From positions 602,001 to 666,000 of the forward strand of contig NZ_AP027142.1 of NCBI RefSeq assembly GCF_027925385.1: DNA of 64,000 bases, in the 5' to 3' direction. Below are positions 63,539 through 64,000 of the stretch, one piece after another; the first letter of the stretch is position 1; each line of letters opens with the position of its first letter. Source of the DNA: Methylocystis iwaonis. Its GTDB lineage: Bacteria > Pseudomonadota > Alphaproteobacteria > Rhizobiales > Beijerinckiaceae. The notes under the pieces were generated by a model, which worked only from the letters and a program-made list of their open reading frames with translations, was not told the origin of the DNA and made no database searches. The translations under genes were made by a program, and so were the position numbers.

Positions 63539-63594
63539 GCGCGCCTGAAGGCGCGCGGTCCTGGCGGGATCGGACCGCGAGCCTTCAGGCTCGC
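63539..63594. repeat. Pair of REP-like hairpins in outward orientation
   Basis: GCGCGCCTGAAGGCGCGC-GGTCC (63539-63561) and GGACC-GCGAGCCTTCAGGCTCGC (63572-63594) are the same two-part unit as at 61786-61860, arranged with the GGTCC tails facing each other. The left hairpin differs by paired changes that keep the stem intact. Confidence 0.8.
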
Positions 63595-63596
63595 AA

Positions 63597-64000
63597 TCAC
63601 CCCCGCGCCGCGAGCGGCACGACATTGTGCAGTTGATCCGCCGAGTCGAAGAAACGGCGCAGATTGCGCGCGGCCTGGCGAATCCGTTGCTCGTTCTCGA
63701 CCAGCGCCAGACGCAGATACCCTTCGCCATGCTCGCCGAAGCCCTCGCCCGGCGCGACGGCGACGTCCGCCTTTTCGATGAGAAGCTTCGAGAATTCCAG
63801 GCTCGACATCGAGCGGAAACGCTCCGGCACAGGCGCCCAGGCGAACATCGACGCGCTTGGCGCCGGGATCGGCCAGCCGGCCTGGGCGAAGCTCTCGACC
63901 ATCACGTCGCGGCGTTTCTTGTAGATGGCGCGCATCTCTTGGATGCAATCGTCGGGGCCGTTCAGCGCCGCCGTCGCCGCCACCTGAACAGGCGTGAAGG
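63597..64000 (-). CDS. PLP-dependent aminotransferase, C-terminal part (5' end outside window)
   Basis: The last 134 or so residues of a fold-type I aminotransferase. TPVQVAATAALNGPDDCIQE enters from the window edge, followed by YKKRRDVMVESFAQAGWPIP, ASMFAWAPVPERF (substrate-side region) and FGEHGEGYLRLALVENEQRI with the Arg that binds the substrate carboxylate. It resembles the LL-diaminopimelate aminotransferase/AlaC-like alanine aminotransferases of alphaproteobacteria. The PLP-binding lysine lies upstream of the window. It converges on murA. Confidence 0.88.
   Translation of the reverse strand, partial: FTPVQVAATAALNGPDDCIQEMRAIYKKRRDVMVESFAQAGWPIPAPSASMFAWAPVPERFRSMSSLEFSKLLIEKADVAVAPGEGFGEHGEGYLRLALVENEQRIRQAARNLRRFFDSADQLHNVVPLAARG

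Overview
The window looks like chromosomal DNA of a GC-rich alphaproteobacterium, most likely of the order Hyphomicrobiales (Rhizobiales). The signs are GapR (DUF2312), a CC0125/CC1285-type lipoprotein, Bpt leucyltransferase, an Omp25-like barrel, L,D-transpeptidases, a ferredoxin/APS-reductase sulfur pathway, and a long-form L25 next to pth. A Methylocystis/Methylosinus-like or Beijerinckia-like relative would fit, but no diagnostic C1 gene is present, so the family is a guess. There is no prophage, no CRISPR array and no rRNA. Mobile DNA is limited to one intact IS5-family element, one IS5 fragment and several families of palindromic intergenic repeats.

Layout. 1-2110: the end of flhB, an unknown small gene, tRNA-Thr(GGT) and an IS5 remnant. 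2115-5692: a leftward transglutaminase / alpha-E / circularly permuted ATP-grasp cassette. 5779-16403: a double-barrel porin, a glutathione peroxidase, an orphan sigma-54 response regulator, a lipoprotein gene bracketed by long direct repeats, an alpha/beta hydrolase, an L,D-transpeptidase, LemA, Bpt, an RDD protein and GapR. 16497-25646: a surface-polysaccharide region. It holds an outer-membrane barrel and a flippase rightward, and a leftward operon of two beta-helix proteins, a methyltransferase and two glycosyltransferases, with an IS5 element inserted at the stop codon of the first gene. 25772-34249: a Mg2+ P-type ATPase, a PQQ-type sugar dehydrogenase, a pirin, a DsbD-N-like protein, YqgE, an aldo/keto reductase, and the second of two paralogous ParA-like proteins.

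34285-41699: the intact ParA-like ATPase diverges from a complete assimilatory sulfur operon. Sulfate is adenylated by CysDN. APS is reduced directly by a CysH that carries the iron-sulfur cysteines of APS reductases. Sulfite is reduced by a siroheme reductase probably fed by the co-encoded ferredoxin. CysN ends in a two-helix DUF2061-like segment. 41914-53297: a nitroreductase, an MFS transporter, an ABC-F ATPase, a second L,D-transpeptidase, an unknown membrane protein, an OprB porin and a UvrD helicase.

53774-63423: the usually contiguous secE-nusG-rplK-rplA block is split by a membrane protein and an AraC regulator. It stops at a strong terminator after rplA, where a ParDE-like toxin-antitoxin pair follows instead of rplJL-rpoBC. 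Then come a helix-hairpin-helix protein, a cysteine-rich exported peptide coupled to pth, rplY, a FabF-like ketosynthase and murA. The window ends inside an aminotransferase gene. Long open frames antisense to these genes are GC-bias shadows and are not listed.
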